From CAYRLW01 sp964425215 (GTDB lineage: Bacteria > Spirochaetota > Spirochaetia > Treponematales > Breznakiellaceae), in NCBI GenBank assembly GCA_964425215.1, contig CAYRLW010000068.1:1-12350 (forward strand): a stretch of 12,350 bases of DNA. Reading direction: 5' to 3'. A program made the translations under genes and the position numbers. The notes beneath the pieces were generated by a model, which did not search any database, had not been told where the DNA came from, and saw only the letters and a program-made list of their open reading frames with translations. Shown piece by piece: positions 1 through 6,184 of this stretch (positions within the stretch are counted from its first letter, which is position 1; every line of letters begins with the position of its first letter).

Positions 1-14
1 CTTCAGGCTCATAA

Positions 15-128
15 ATTGTCAAAGAACTTCGTCTCAACTATCTTGACATATTCCGCTACGAGACGCCAGACGCGGTGTACCAGTCAAAGTTCATGGATGA
101 ACAGCAGCATCTTCGCGCTGTCAGTTAG
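15..128 (+). pseudogene. possible transposase C-terminal remnant
   Basis: This open frame follows a stop at 12-14 and ends at TAG 126-128, giving about 37 residues. Its middle part reads YETPDAVYQSKF and the tail reads MDEQQHLRAVS. The YxTPxxVY motif is typical of the extreme C-terminus of IS3-type DDE transposases, where it usually follows an HSALG-like segment. Here that upstream segment is absent and the frame passes instead through a 20-bp repeat also found at 207-226. The piece is too short for a functional protein. It is best read as the decayed 3' end of an insertion sequence, but the family call rests on one short motif, and chance similarity cannot be excluded. Confidence 0.35.
28..47 (+). 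repeat. 20-bp direct repeat, copy 1
   Basis: The sequence TTCGTCTCAACTATCTTGAC is identical to the copy at 207-226, 179 bp away. The TCTTGAC core also occurs at 174-180. An exact 20-bp match at this spacing is unlikely by chance. It is too long for an ordinary insertion-sequence target duplication and may be part of an element end or a short dispersed repeat. Confidence 0.8.
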
Positions 129-206
129 AGAAACCGGGAAGGCCGAATCCACTGATGAAATCTTTCAGATTTGTCTTGACAAAAGGGCTCACCATACTAA
201 AAAAGT

Positions 207-226
207 TTCGTCTCAACTATCTTGAC
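207..226 (+). repeat. 20-bp direct repeat, copy 2
   Basis: This is an exact copy of 28-47, in the same orientation. It is preceded by an A-rich run and followed by TTATAG. Its last bases, TTGAC, also form the start of a possible -35 box. Confidence 0.8.
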
Positions 227-250
227 TTATAGTGGTCAGAGTTTTATCGT
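222..250 (+). promoter_or_regulatory. weak sigma70-like promoter match
   Basis: TTGACT at 222-227 and TATCGT at 245-250 are separated by 17 bp, giving five of six and four of six matches to the consensus. It points towards nagA and would give a leader of about 175 nt containing the hairpin at 336-372. The -10 match is mediocre, so this is only a candidate. Confidence 0.25.
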
Positions 251-335
251 ACAGGCAAGATGTTCAAATATAGTTGCAGTGGCACGCCTCAAATCCGTCA
301 GTTTATATCTGCAATGTTGCAATTTCATACAATTG

Positions 336-372
336 AGGTTCTTTTAAAAGCAACAGACTTTTGAAAGAACCT
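336..372. promoter_or_regulatory. 15-bp inverted repeat (operator or leader hairpin) upstream of nagA
   Basis: Arms at 336-350 and 358-372 pair along 15 bp with one G-T wobble around a 7-nt loop, CAACAGA. On the + strand no T-tract follows, so it is not a standard intrinsic terminator for that direction. Its place about 45 bp before the nagA -10 box suggests a regulator-binding palindrome. Alternatively it is a stem-loop in an mRNA started further upstream. Nothing shows which protein, if any, binds it. Confidence 0.5.
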
Positions 373-415
373 GAACGCTATTTTAAAACCGGGTACTGCA
401 AGGAATCTTTGTTTT

Positions 416-424
416 TGCTATACT
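416..424 (+). promoter_or_regulatory. extended -10 promoter for nagA
   Basis: TGCTATACT fits an extended -10 element (TGn followed by TATACT, five of six bases). The -35 position 17 bp upstream reads CTGCAA (396-401), a poor match, as is common for extended -10 promoters. The predicted start of transcription is near 431, only about three bases before the nagA GTG. Confidence 0.5.
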
Positions 425-433
425 CTTTTTATC

Positions 434-1600
434 GTGCATACCCGTTCCGTCGAAGGCACATCGATTTTTTCCCATAGGCACCTCCGTGTGGTCATAAGCG
501 GTGGTCGTGTTTCTTTCATCGATGAAAACCACGGGATATCCGATGATTCTACCTTTCTATCTCCCGGATTCCTGGATATCCAGGTAAACGGGTACCGTTC
601 CAAGGACTATTCCGACGATCTGGATACTCCGAGCATAGAAGCCCTGGTCCGCGAATTAGCCTCCAGCGGTACGACCAAACACGTTCCTACCATAATCACC
701 AATGGGGAAGGCCGGATTATCAAAAGCATTCGCCAGATCGTTAGGGCGCGAAAGGAATCCTCCCTGGTGGCCCGCGCGGTTCCGGGTATCCATATCGAAG
801 GGCCCTTTATTTCCCCCTCCGAAGGAGCCCGGGGAGCCCACGATCCCCACTATATCCGTCCAGCGGATTTTAAAGAGTTTCTCCGCTGGCAGGAAGCCGC
901 GGAAGGGGCAATCCGGATTGTCACGGTTTCCCCAGAAAACGAAGATACCCTGGAATTTATTCACCTGGTAGCCGCCACGGGGATCCTCGTGGGGATCGGG
1001 CACACGAACGCGTCCCCCGAACTGATCCAAAAAGCTGTGGACGCGGGGGCCCGGCTTTCGACCCACTTAGGAAACGGAAGCCCATCCCTGATTCCCCGGC
1101 TTAAAAACTTTATTTGGCAACAACTGGCGGAGGATCGCCTTAACGCGACCTTTATCGCCGACGGCTTCCATCTCCCTTCTTACACGTTAAAGGCTTTTGT
1201 GCGGTGCAAGGGTCCCCAAAAGTCAATTTTGGTCAGCGACGTTACGGCCCTGGGGGGTAAGCCTCCGGGGAGTTATCGTTGGGGAGCCATGACCATTCAA
1301 GTATACCCGGACGGGCATTTAGGTTTGCCGGGTACCGAAAACCTTGCGGGGGCTTCTTTCCTGCTCGATCGGGGCGTGGGCTTTGTGACCACCCATACGG
1401 ACCTTTCGCTTACGGACGCTATCCGCTGTGTTACCCTCAACCCCTGCGCGTTGATGGGTCTTCCCTGCTGGGATACGGACCCCCTGGTCGATGAAAACAC
1501 CGATCTGGTTTCTTTTACCAAAACCGAATCGGGGATACGGATACATAGGGTAATTTTGGACGATACGGTACTGTACGAGGCCTCGGAGGGTAGGGTATGA
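434..1600 (+). CDS. nagA: N-acetylglucosamine-6-phosphate deacetylase
   Basis: This 388-residue protein of the amidohydrolase superfamily would remove acetate from GlcNAc-6-phosphate in the cytoplasm to give glucosamine-6-phosphate. Visible family marks in order: LSPGFLDIQVNGY (42-54, with Q-V-N where other amidohydrolases carry HxH, normal for NagA); HIEGPF with the metal ligand E122; GHTNAS with H190; STHLGNG with H211; IADGFH near 241-246; and LVSDVTA with the catalytic D269. These match E131, H195, H216 and D273 of the E. coli enzyme. The usual THxxN(A/G)M segment is altered to THLGNGSPS, so substrate preference may differ slightly. The GTG start has no Shine-Dalgarno site, but no better upstream start exists (in-frame stop at 362-364). 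The stop overlaps the next ATG. Family assignment is firm; exact substrate is inferred. Confidence 0.9.
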   Translation: MHTRSVEGTSIFSHRHLRVVISGGRVSFIDENHGISDDSTFLSPGFLDIQVNGYRSKDYSDDLDTPSIEALVRELASSGTTKHVPTIITNGEGRIIKSIRQIVRARKESSLVARAVPGIHIEGPFISPSEGARGAHDPHYIRPADFKEFLRWQEAAEGAIRIVTVSPENEDTLEFIHLVAATGILVGIGHTNASPELIQKAVDAGARLSTHLGNGSPSLIPRLKNFIWQQLAEDRLNATFIADGFHLPSYTLKAFVRCKGPQKSILVSDVTALGGKPPGSYRWGAMTIQVYPDGHLGLPGTENLAGASFLLDRGVGFVTTHTDLSLTDAIRCVTLNPCALMGLPCWDTDPLVDENTDLVSFTKTESGIRIHRVILDDTVLYEASEGRV

Positions 1601-2340
1601 AACTTTGGATACAGGAAAGCGAAGAAGAGAACGGTAAAGAGGCGGCCCTAAAGGGCGGCGCTTTTATTCAAGAGGCGTTAGACCAGAGGGGTTCCGCGAC
1701 CATTATATTAGCCACCGGGACCAGCCAGTTCAAAATGCTCCAACACCTGGTCGCCATGGACATCGATTGGTCCCGGGTCGAGGTTTTCCACCTGGATGAG
1801 TACGTGGGGCTTTCGGACCAGCATCCGGCCAGCTTCCGAAAGTACTTGCGGGAACGGTTCGAAAACCGGGTAAAAAATCTTAAGCGGATCAATTACATCA
1901 ACGGCGACGCCCCGGATCTAAACGGGGAGGTGGAAAGGCTGAATACTCTGATAAAAAGGGTTACCATCGATGTGGCCTTTGTGGGGGTGGGAGAAAACGG
2001 CCATCTGGCTTTTAACGATCCCCCCGCGGATTTCGATACGGAGGCGCCCTATTTGGTCGTTTCCTTGGATCAAGCCTGTAGACGGCAACAGCTCGGGGAA
2101 GGCTGGTTTCCGTCGATCGACGACGTTCCCCGACGGGCCATATCCATGGGGATCAAACAAATTATGAAAAGCCGGGTCATCATCAACACGGTCCCGGGCT
2201 CTCGAAAGGCAAGGGCAGTATCTTCCTTTGTCCTAGGGAAGGTGGACCCCCACTGTCCAGCTTCAATTCTGCAAACCCACCCCCACTGCTATTGCTTTTT
2301 TGACCGGGAAGCGGTCTCGGAACTGTGCTTTAAAAACTAG
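1597..2340 (+). CDS. nagB: glucosamine-6-phosphate deaminase
   Basis: This 247-residue member of the NagB/6-phosphogluconolactonase superfamily is expected to convert glucosamine-6-phosphate to fructose-6-phosphate and ammonia. Marks: the phosphate-binding loop LATGTSQ (39-44), FHLDEYVGL with D67 (equivalent to E. coli D72), and VGENGHLAFNDP with H136, N134 and D141 standing at the E. coli H143, D141 and E148 positions. The N and D substitutions occur in other bacterial NagB-like enzymes. CRRQQLGEGWF and AISMGI further support a deaminase over a lactonase. Its ATG overlaps the nagA stop as ATGA, and GGAGG (1585-1589) lies 7 bases upstream, so the pair is translationally coupled. The allosteric C-terminal end of the E. 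coli enzyme is not evident, so an unregulated short form is likely. Confidence 0.88.
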   Translation: MKLWIQESEEENGKEAALKGGAFIQEALDQRGSATIILATGTSQFKMLQHLVAMDIDWSRVEVFHLDEYVGLSDQHPASFRKYLRERFENRVKNLKRINYINGDAPDLNGEVERLNTLIKRVTIDVAFVGVGENGHLAFNDPPADFDTEAPYLVVSLDQACRRQQLGEGWFPSIDDVPRRAISMGIKQIMKSRVIINTVPGSRKARAVSSFVLGKVDPHCPASILQTHPHCYCFFDREAVSELCFKN

Positions 2341-2361
2341 GACCTTGGGGTTACCGGGTCC
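2332..2361 (-). terminator. weak intrinsic terminator of the URO-D-like gene
   Basis: Read on the minus strand, GGACC and GGTCC (2357-2361 and 2340-2344) form a 5-bp GC-rich stem with a 12-base loop, followed within two bases by TTTTT (2336-2332). It overlaps the stop codons of both convergent genes, which are only 10 bp apart. The stem is short, so the call is tentative. Confidence 0.3.
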
Positions 2362-3439
2362 ATAGGCGGCCTTCGTCCAGCATGGCCAGGTAGTTCGGGA
2401 TGGGTACGTAGTTGGCCACCGAATTGCCCGTACCCAAGCAGTACCCCCGACTACCACAGCGGTCCAAGGTTCGGCGGGTCCGATCCCGAACCTCGGAGGC
2501 GGAGGAACGGCAGAGAAAGTCCACGTCGATTCCCCCGAGAAAGCTAATCCTATCTCCCCATCGTTCTTTAGCGTCTGCCACATCTTCGATCGTATCCTCA
2601 AAGGAGTGTTTGGCGTCCGCCTTCACGTAATCGATAATATCTTCCATAATTAAGCCTAAATTTCCGCAGGAGTGGAGCAGATAGAGGCGCCCCGCAGAAT
2701 GGGCCATGTGGGCAAACTCCCGATGGGCGGGGAGGACGTATTCCCGCAGGTGTTCGGGGGAAAGCAGGGTTCCGGTTCGAAAACCCATATCATCGGTTCC
2801 CCAAACGGCGCGAACCCGGGGAAATTGCAATAGTAGCTCAAAATTGCGCCGGTGCAACGCCACCACCCGGTTCCGAATCGCGGCCACTAAATCCGGATCA
2901 TCATACAGGGTGATACAGAGGGTCTCGTACCCCATAAGGAACGATAGTTCCTCCGCCACGTGCCCCGCGAGGCCTCCTAAAACGCACATATCATCGGGCA
3001 GGTTCTTTTCGTACCACTCCAGCTCCCGAAGGTCCGCCTGTTCCGGCTGGGGCCAGGGGAACCGTTCGAACTCCTCCCAGGTTCCTATCTGCCCCCGACC
3101 CTCTTCCACGTACTGTCGGCCCCCCACACGGCCCAGCCCCTCTTTGTTTTCGTCCTCGGCGCTATGGGTCGCCAGGGGCAATTCCAGTCCCTTTACCCCC
3201 GCCAACACGTAATCGTAGCCCAGGAAGCGTTGGACGGCAATATGACGCTTTTGTTTAAAGTAGGGATCCCCCGGATCAAGATTCTGAACCAGGGAAAAGC
3301 GGTCGGCGATTTCGGTTTCCACTTCCTGGTCCAAATAAATTTCAATCGGGTGTACCCTTGCCGGTTCCGCCTCGCGCTTCAGGACCGCTAAAAATTCATC
3401 CGCGTTGGGGGAAACCGGTACCGCAAAAGGGCTCTTCAT
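2351..3439 (-). CDS. URO-D/MtaA-superfamily protein (possible zinc-dependent methyltransferase-like enzyme)
   Basis: This is a 362-residue TIM-barrel protein of the uroporphyrinogen decarboxylase superfamily. The ATG at 3439 is preferred because AGAGGTGAT sits 6-7 bases upstream; a GTG at 3448 lies inside that ribosome site. The RQAGRYLPEY-type N-terminal signature of genuine haem-pathway UroD is absent. Visible instead: GTDDMGFRTG (214-223), LHSCGN (255-260) and a late GYCLGTGNS (332-340). Together these give H256-x-C258 and C334, the H-x-C-x(n)-C zinc layout of MtaA/MtbA methyl-corrinoid methyltransferases. It stands alone on the minus strand between nagAB and a divergent dehydrogenase gene, with no haem gene nearby. 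A role on a methylated substrate or other sugar-linked chemistry is possible; no corrinoid protein is encoded here. Superfamily is sure, function unknown. Confidence 0.8.
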   Translation of the reverse strand: MKSPFAVPVSPNADEFLAVLKREAEPARVHPIEIYLDQEVETEIADRFSLVQNLDPGDPYFKQKRHIAVQRFLGYDYVLAGVKGLELPLATHSAEDENKEGLGRVGGRQYVEEGRGQIGTWEEFERFPWPQPEQADLRELEWYEKNLPDDMCVLGGLAGHVAEELSFLMGYETLCITLYDDPDLVAAIRNRVVALHRRNFELLLQFPRVRAVWGTDDMGFRTGTLLSPEHLREYVLPAHREFAHMAHSAGRLYLLHSCGNLGLIMEDIIDYVKADAKHSFEDTIEDVADAKERWGDRISFLGGIDVDFLCRSSASEVRDRTRRTLDRCGSRGYCLGTGNSVANYVPIPNYLAMLDEGRLWTR

Positions 3440-3466
3440 AGCAATCACCTCTTTTAGGATCTCAAG

Positions 3467-3472
3467 ATTCTA
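3467..3472 (-). promoter_or_regulatory. possible -10 box for the URO-D-like gene
   Basis: On the minus strand this reads TAGAAT, five of six matches to a -10 box, about 28 bases upstream of the chosen start. No convincing -35 box lies 16-18 bases before it. Confidence 0.25.
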
Positions 3473-3503
3473 CCATAGTACCCTAACACATTTCTAATCC
3501 TAC

Positions 3504-3532
3504 TTTCCATCCGGGGGAACCCATGGTACAGT
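3504..3532 (+). promoter_or_regulatory. possible promoter for the + strand dehydrogenase gene
   Basis: TTTCCA (3504-3509) and TACAGT (3527-3532) are separated by exactly 17 bp, four of six matches each. The predicted start near 3539 would fall inside the purine-rich AAGGGGAG (3533-3540) that looks like the ribosome site. Either the true promoter differs or the leader is very short. Confidence 0.3.
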
Positions 3533-3551
3533 AAGGGGAGATTATATACCT

Positions 3552-4553
3552 ATGTGGGAAAAAATTCGGAGAAATAAAACAGGAAAAATTCAACTCGCCA
3601 TCATCGGTTATGGGTACATGGGCCACGTGTACCACCAGGCTTTTCGAGAGCTAAAGATCGAACACCAAAGCGAGCATTATTATAAAATCAACCTGGACGA
3701 CCTGCTTTCCGGTATCGATTTAGTCGCGGTGGTCGATCCGGTTTTTAAAGAAAACGATCGTGCCGAATTGGAACAGGAAGGGGTTCGGGGGTTTGAAAAT
3801 CCGCAAGCCCTTTTCGCTTCCCAGCCGGATATCGGCGCGGCGGTGATCGCCTCTCCCATACCAACCCATTTCGATGTAGCCCAGGCTTGCCTGGAACAGG
3901 GTATCTCCCTTTTAATCGAAAAACCGGTCTGCCCCACCCGGAACATGATCGTCCAATTGGACCGTTTAGCCCGATCCAGGGGCTTGGTGATCCTTCCCGC
4001 CCACGTGGAACGGTACAACCCCGTGTGTATCGACGCTCGGGAGTACGTGGATTATAAAATCATGGGCACCGCGCGGAACTATACCCTCCGCCGCTGTTCA
4101 GCCAAACCCGACCGAGTCCGGGAGTCCCTGATTGTGGATAAATTGATCCACGACGTCGATTTGGCCCACGCTCTTTTTGGCCCCTTCCGGGTAAAGGGTG
4201 TGGAAGCCCAACGAAAGGGCGACGAGATCATGCAGGTCCAGGTTGCCACCGCCCATGGTCACGGATTGACCGGGAAGATCCTCTCTTCTTGGCTCATCGA
4301 GGAAAAAGAACGGTCCATTCAGATAGAATTTGAACGGGGCCGACTGTACGGAGACCTGCTTCAAAAAAAAATGAAGGTATACCGGTCCCAGGAGTTTTCT
4401 AAAGAAATAACCGGATATCGGAACAATCAGATTAAGGACCAGTTGCTGGACTTTTTAGCGTATTTGCGTTACCCCACCAAGCCTTTAGTTCATATTAAGG
4501 ACGCCCTGTGGGCCGCGAAGATCATAGATCAGGTAATGGAGATGGCCACATGA
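3552..4553 (+). CDS. Gfo/Idh/MocA-family NAD(P)-dependent sugar dehydrogenase
   Basis: This 333-residue cytoplasmic oxidoreductase has an N-terminal Rossmann fold with GYGYMG (19-24), a SPIPTHF strand end near 101-107, the EKP signature at 123-125 (LLIEKPVCPT), and a C-terminal alpha/beta domain. HVERYNP (151-157) and DxxxH (D196, H200 in DKLIHDVD) resemble MviM-type proteins, including enzymes that oxidise C3 of UDP-GlcNAc or related amino sugars. That makes oxidation of an amino-sugar hydroxyl plausible but not proven. The gene is divergent from the URO-D-like gene (about 110 bp between). Its TGA overlaps the ATG of the following TIM-barrel gene, so the two products probably act on successive intermediates. 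Substrate and cofactor choice cannot be read from the sequence. Confidence 0.88.
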   Translation: MWEKIRRNKTGKIQLAIIGYGYMGHVYHQAFRELKIEHQSEHYYKINLDDLLSGIDLVAVVDPVFKENDRAELEQEGVRGFENPQALFASQPDIGAAVIASPIPTHFDVAQACLEQGISLLIEKPVCPTRNMIVQLDRLARSRGLVILPAHVERYNPVCIDAREYVDYKIMGTARNYTLRRCSAKPDRVRESLIVDKLIHDVDLAHALFGPFRVKGVEAQRKGDEIMQVQVATAHGHGLTGKILSSWLIEEKERSIQIEFERGRLYGDLLQKKMKVYRSQEFSKEITGYRNNQIKDQLLDFLAYLRYPTKPLVHIKDALWAAKIIDQVMEMAT

Positions 4554-5437
4554 AAATCGGAGTATTGTTGGATAGCCTGCGATTAGAGTTATATCAGGGG
4601 CTCCGTTGGGCTTCGGACCACGGAGCGCGGGGAATTCAATTCTACGCTTCCCGGGGACCCTTAGCGCCTTGGAATAGCACCGCCAAAGACCGTAAAACCT
4701 TTTCCCGGACCTGCGCCGACCTGGGCTTGGAAATCGCGTCTCTCTGCGGTGATCTGGGGGGCCACGGGTTCGAGCGGGCGGACGAACTTCCCCAGCGGAT
4801 CGAAAAGACCCGACAAATCATCGACCTGGCCCTTGAATTGGGCAGTTCCATCGTTACCACCCATATCGGCGTGATCCCCGAAAATCCCCGGGACCCCACG
4901 TATGAAAATCTGGGGGAAGCTATGACGGAGCTTTCCTTGTACGCCCAAAAAAACGGCGCCGTTCTAGCAATCGAAACGGGTCCCGAACCGGCGGAACGAT
5001 TGGCGGCCTTTATACAAGCCTGCGGGCCCCAAGGGCTGAGGGTCAACTTTGACCCCGCCAATTTGGTCATGGTTCAGGGGTGTGACACCCTCGACGCGTT
5101 TCGGTACCTGGCTCCCCTGGTGGTCCACGTACACGCCAAAGACGGGCGGCGCAAAAAACCCTGCGACCCTAAAGCCGTGTACGAAGCCTTTGCCGAAAAC
5201 GATTTTTCCACCATCGATATCAACGACTGCTTTGAGGAGCTACCCCTAGGGACGGGGGACGTGAACTTCCCCCACCTGATCGACGCTCTAAAACGGTTCG
5301 GCTATACCGGATATTTGACCATAGAACGGGAAGCGGGAGAAGACCGCCTTACGGACGTGGCCCAGGGCATCCGCTTTTTAGAGGATACACTCTCCGCAAG
5401 CCTCGGAACCGGAACAAGGGGCGCCTTAAGCGAATAA
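4550..5437 (+). CDS. xylose-isomerase-like TIM-barrel protein (sugar phosphate isomerase/epimerase family)
   Basis: This 295-residue protein belongs to the AP-endonuclease-2/xylose-isomerase-like fold. Likely divalent-metal ligands can be seen: E142 (LAIETGPEP), D168 (VNFDPANL), H195 (HVHAKD) and E259 (LTIEREAG). LPLGTGDVNF (231-240) is the usual loop before the last strands. Members isomerise or epimerise keto sugars, and some act as lyases or hydrolases on 3-keto-glycosides. The ATG at 4550 is chosen over an upstream in-frame ATG at 4508 because it overlaps the previous stop (ATGA), has GGAG (4538-4541) 8 bases before it, and starts the protein directly at its first beta strand (MKIGVLL). 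The 3' end overlaps the convergent PIG-L gene by 12 bp. Confidence 0.85.
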   Translation: MKIGVLLDSLRLELYQGLRWASDHGARGIQFYASRGPLAPWNSTAKDRKTFSRTCADLGLEIASLCGDLGGHGFERADELPQRIEKTRQIIDLALELGSSIVTTHIGVIPENPRDPTYENLGEAMTELSLYAQKNGAVLAIETGPEPAERLAAFIQACGPQGLRVNFDPANLVMVQGCDTLDAFRYLAPLVVHVHAKDGRRKKPCDPKAVYEAFAENDFSTIDINDCFEELPLGTGDVNFPHLIDALKRFGYTGYLTIEREAGEDRLTDVAQGIRFLEDTLSASLGTGTRGALSE

Positions 5438-6175
5438 ATCCCCCAGGGGATCCACCGGAGCTCTGGAATAGCCCAAAGGGTTATGCTGACGCCACCCTTC
5501 GGCGTACTGGTACTTTCCCGACAGGATTCCCACGTCCCGGGCGTTGTCTACCATGGTGGTTACGTATTGATTCAACCCCTGGCTCGCGTCTAACCAGTTT
5601 TGCTGACTCTTGTGTAAAGAAAGCATGGTAGCCTTCCGGTCCATCACCGCGCCAATATCCACGTAGAGGGATGGAATGATTTTATTCCCCATCATATCGT
5701 GTAGCCCTGCCGGCATGGCGTGGTACACGCTGACGTCCATTTGGATAGCATCCACCGGGGGAATACTGATATAGTTGGGGCTCCCCTTGGCGAATACGGC
5801 GGTTACCCCGATTCGGGCGGCGTTCATGTGGTCCTCCATGTAATCCTCCAGGGAGGGAAGGAACACCAGGTCCGGTTTTACCATTCTAACAACGGCGGCC
5901 ACTTTACGGATCAGATCATCTTGATAAAAAATCTCAAAATCGTTGGTAATGCTTTCGTGGAAGACGGCCCCTAAATATTCAGCCGCGGCCATCGCTTCCT
6001 GCCGTCGCATACGGATTATCTCGTCCCTACCGTATTCAACGGTTCCACAGCTTCCGTTAGCGACGGTCATGTAGTGAATTTCAAAACCCTTATCCTTAAG
6101 TCGGAAGAGGGTTCCCGCCATCATAAATTCAATATCGTCCGGATGCGCAACCAGCGCTAAAACTGTCTTTCCCAT
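5426..6175 (-). CDS. PIG-L (LmbE-like) family zinc deacetylase
   Basis: This 249-residue protein of the PIG-L fold removes acetyl groups from N-acetylglucosamine-type substrates in known members, such as MshB, BshB and the diacetylchitobiose deacetylases. The zinc motif AHPDD (10-14, with H11 and D14 as ligands) lies at the very start, and EDYMEDH supplies the third ligand H116. ANGSCGTVEYG and RRQEAMAAAEYLGA are typical following segments. No signal peptide is seen, so it is cytoplasmic. The ATG at 6175 follows AGGAG that overlaps the stop of the NagB-like gene 9 bp upstream, so the two are co-translated. Next to a deaminase paralogue it probably deacetylates an imported amino sugar or disaccharide in parallel with NagA. 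It is the last gene of the minus-strand operon. Confidence 0.87.
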   Translation of the reverse strand: MGKTVLALVAHPDDIEFMMAGTLFRLKDKGFEIHYMTVANGSCGTVEYGRDEIIRMRRQEAMAAAEYLGAVFHESITNDFEIFYQDDLIRKVAAVVRMVKPDLVFLPSLEDYMEDHMNAARIGVTAVFAKGSPNYISIPPVDAIQMDVSVYHAMPAGLHDMMGNKIIPSLYVDIGAVMDRKATMLSLHKSQQNWLDASQGLNQYVTTMVDNARDVGILSGKYQYAEGWRQHNPLGYSRAPVDPLGDLFA

Positions 6176-6184
6176 GGATCGCTC

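Larger units (their letters stand above)
129..433. other. gene-free leader region upstream of nagA
   Basis: No coding frame here looks real on either strand. Contents in order: a short gap after the transposase-like tail; a TTGTCTTGACAAAAGG segment at 171-186 containing the small palindrome TGTC-TT-GACA, which could be an insertion-sequence end; the second copy of the 20-bp repeat (207-226); a weak promoter-like TTGACT-17-TATCGT (222-250); an AT-rich stretch with a CAATT-6-AATTG inverted repeat (320-335); the strong hairpin at 336-372; and the nagA promoter. The region is visibly richer in A and T than the genes that follow. Confidence 0.6.

Noticed and set aside
656..1066. A 136-codon open frame on the minus strand inside nagA.
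   Set aside because: It lies wholly opposite a well-supported gene, is low-complexity in glycine, proline and arginine, and resembles no family. It is a shadow frame.
1597..2340. 6-phosphogluconolactonase as the product of this gene.
   Set aside because: LDEYVGL, GENGHLAFNDP and CRRQQLGEGWF fit the deaminase branch, and nagA is translationally coupled upstream.
2706..3212. A 168-codon + strand open frame opposite the URO-D-like gene.
   Set aside because: The composition is serine- and arginine-rich with no domain marks, and the opposite strand encodes a clear conserved protein.
2351..3439. Haem-biosynthesis uroporphyrinogen decarboxylase (hemE).
   Set aside because: The typical N-terminal substrate-binding signature is missing, an HxC...C motif is present, and no haem genes are near.
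5438..5451. ATCCCCCAGGGGAT palindrome right after the + strand TIM-barrel stop.
   Set aside because: The stem is 5 bp with a tiny loop, no T-tract follows on the + strand and only a mixed TTTATT on the other; it is also part of the PIG-L coding end.
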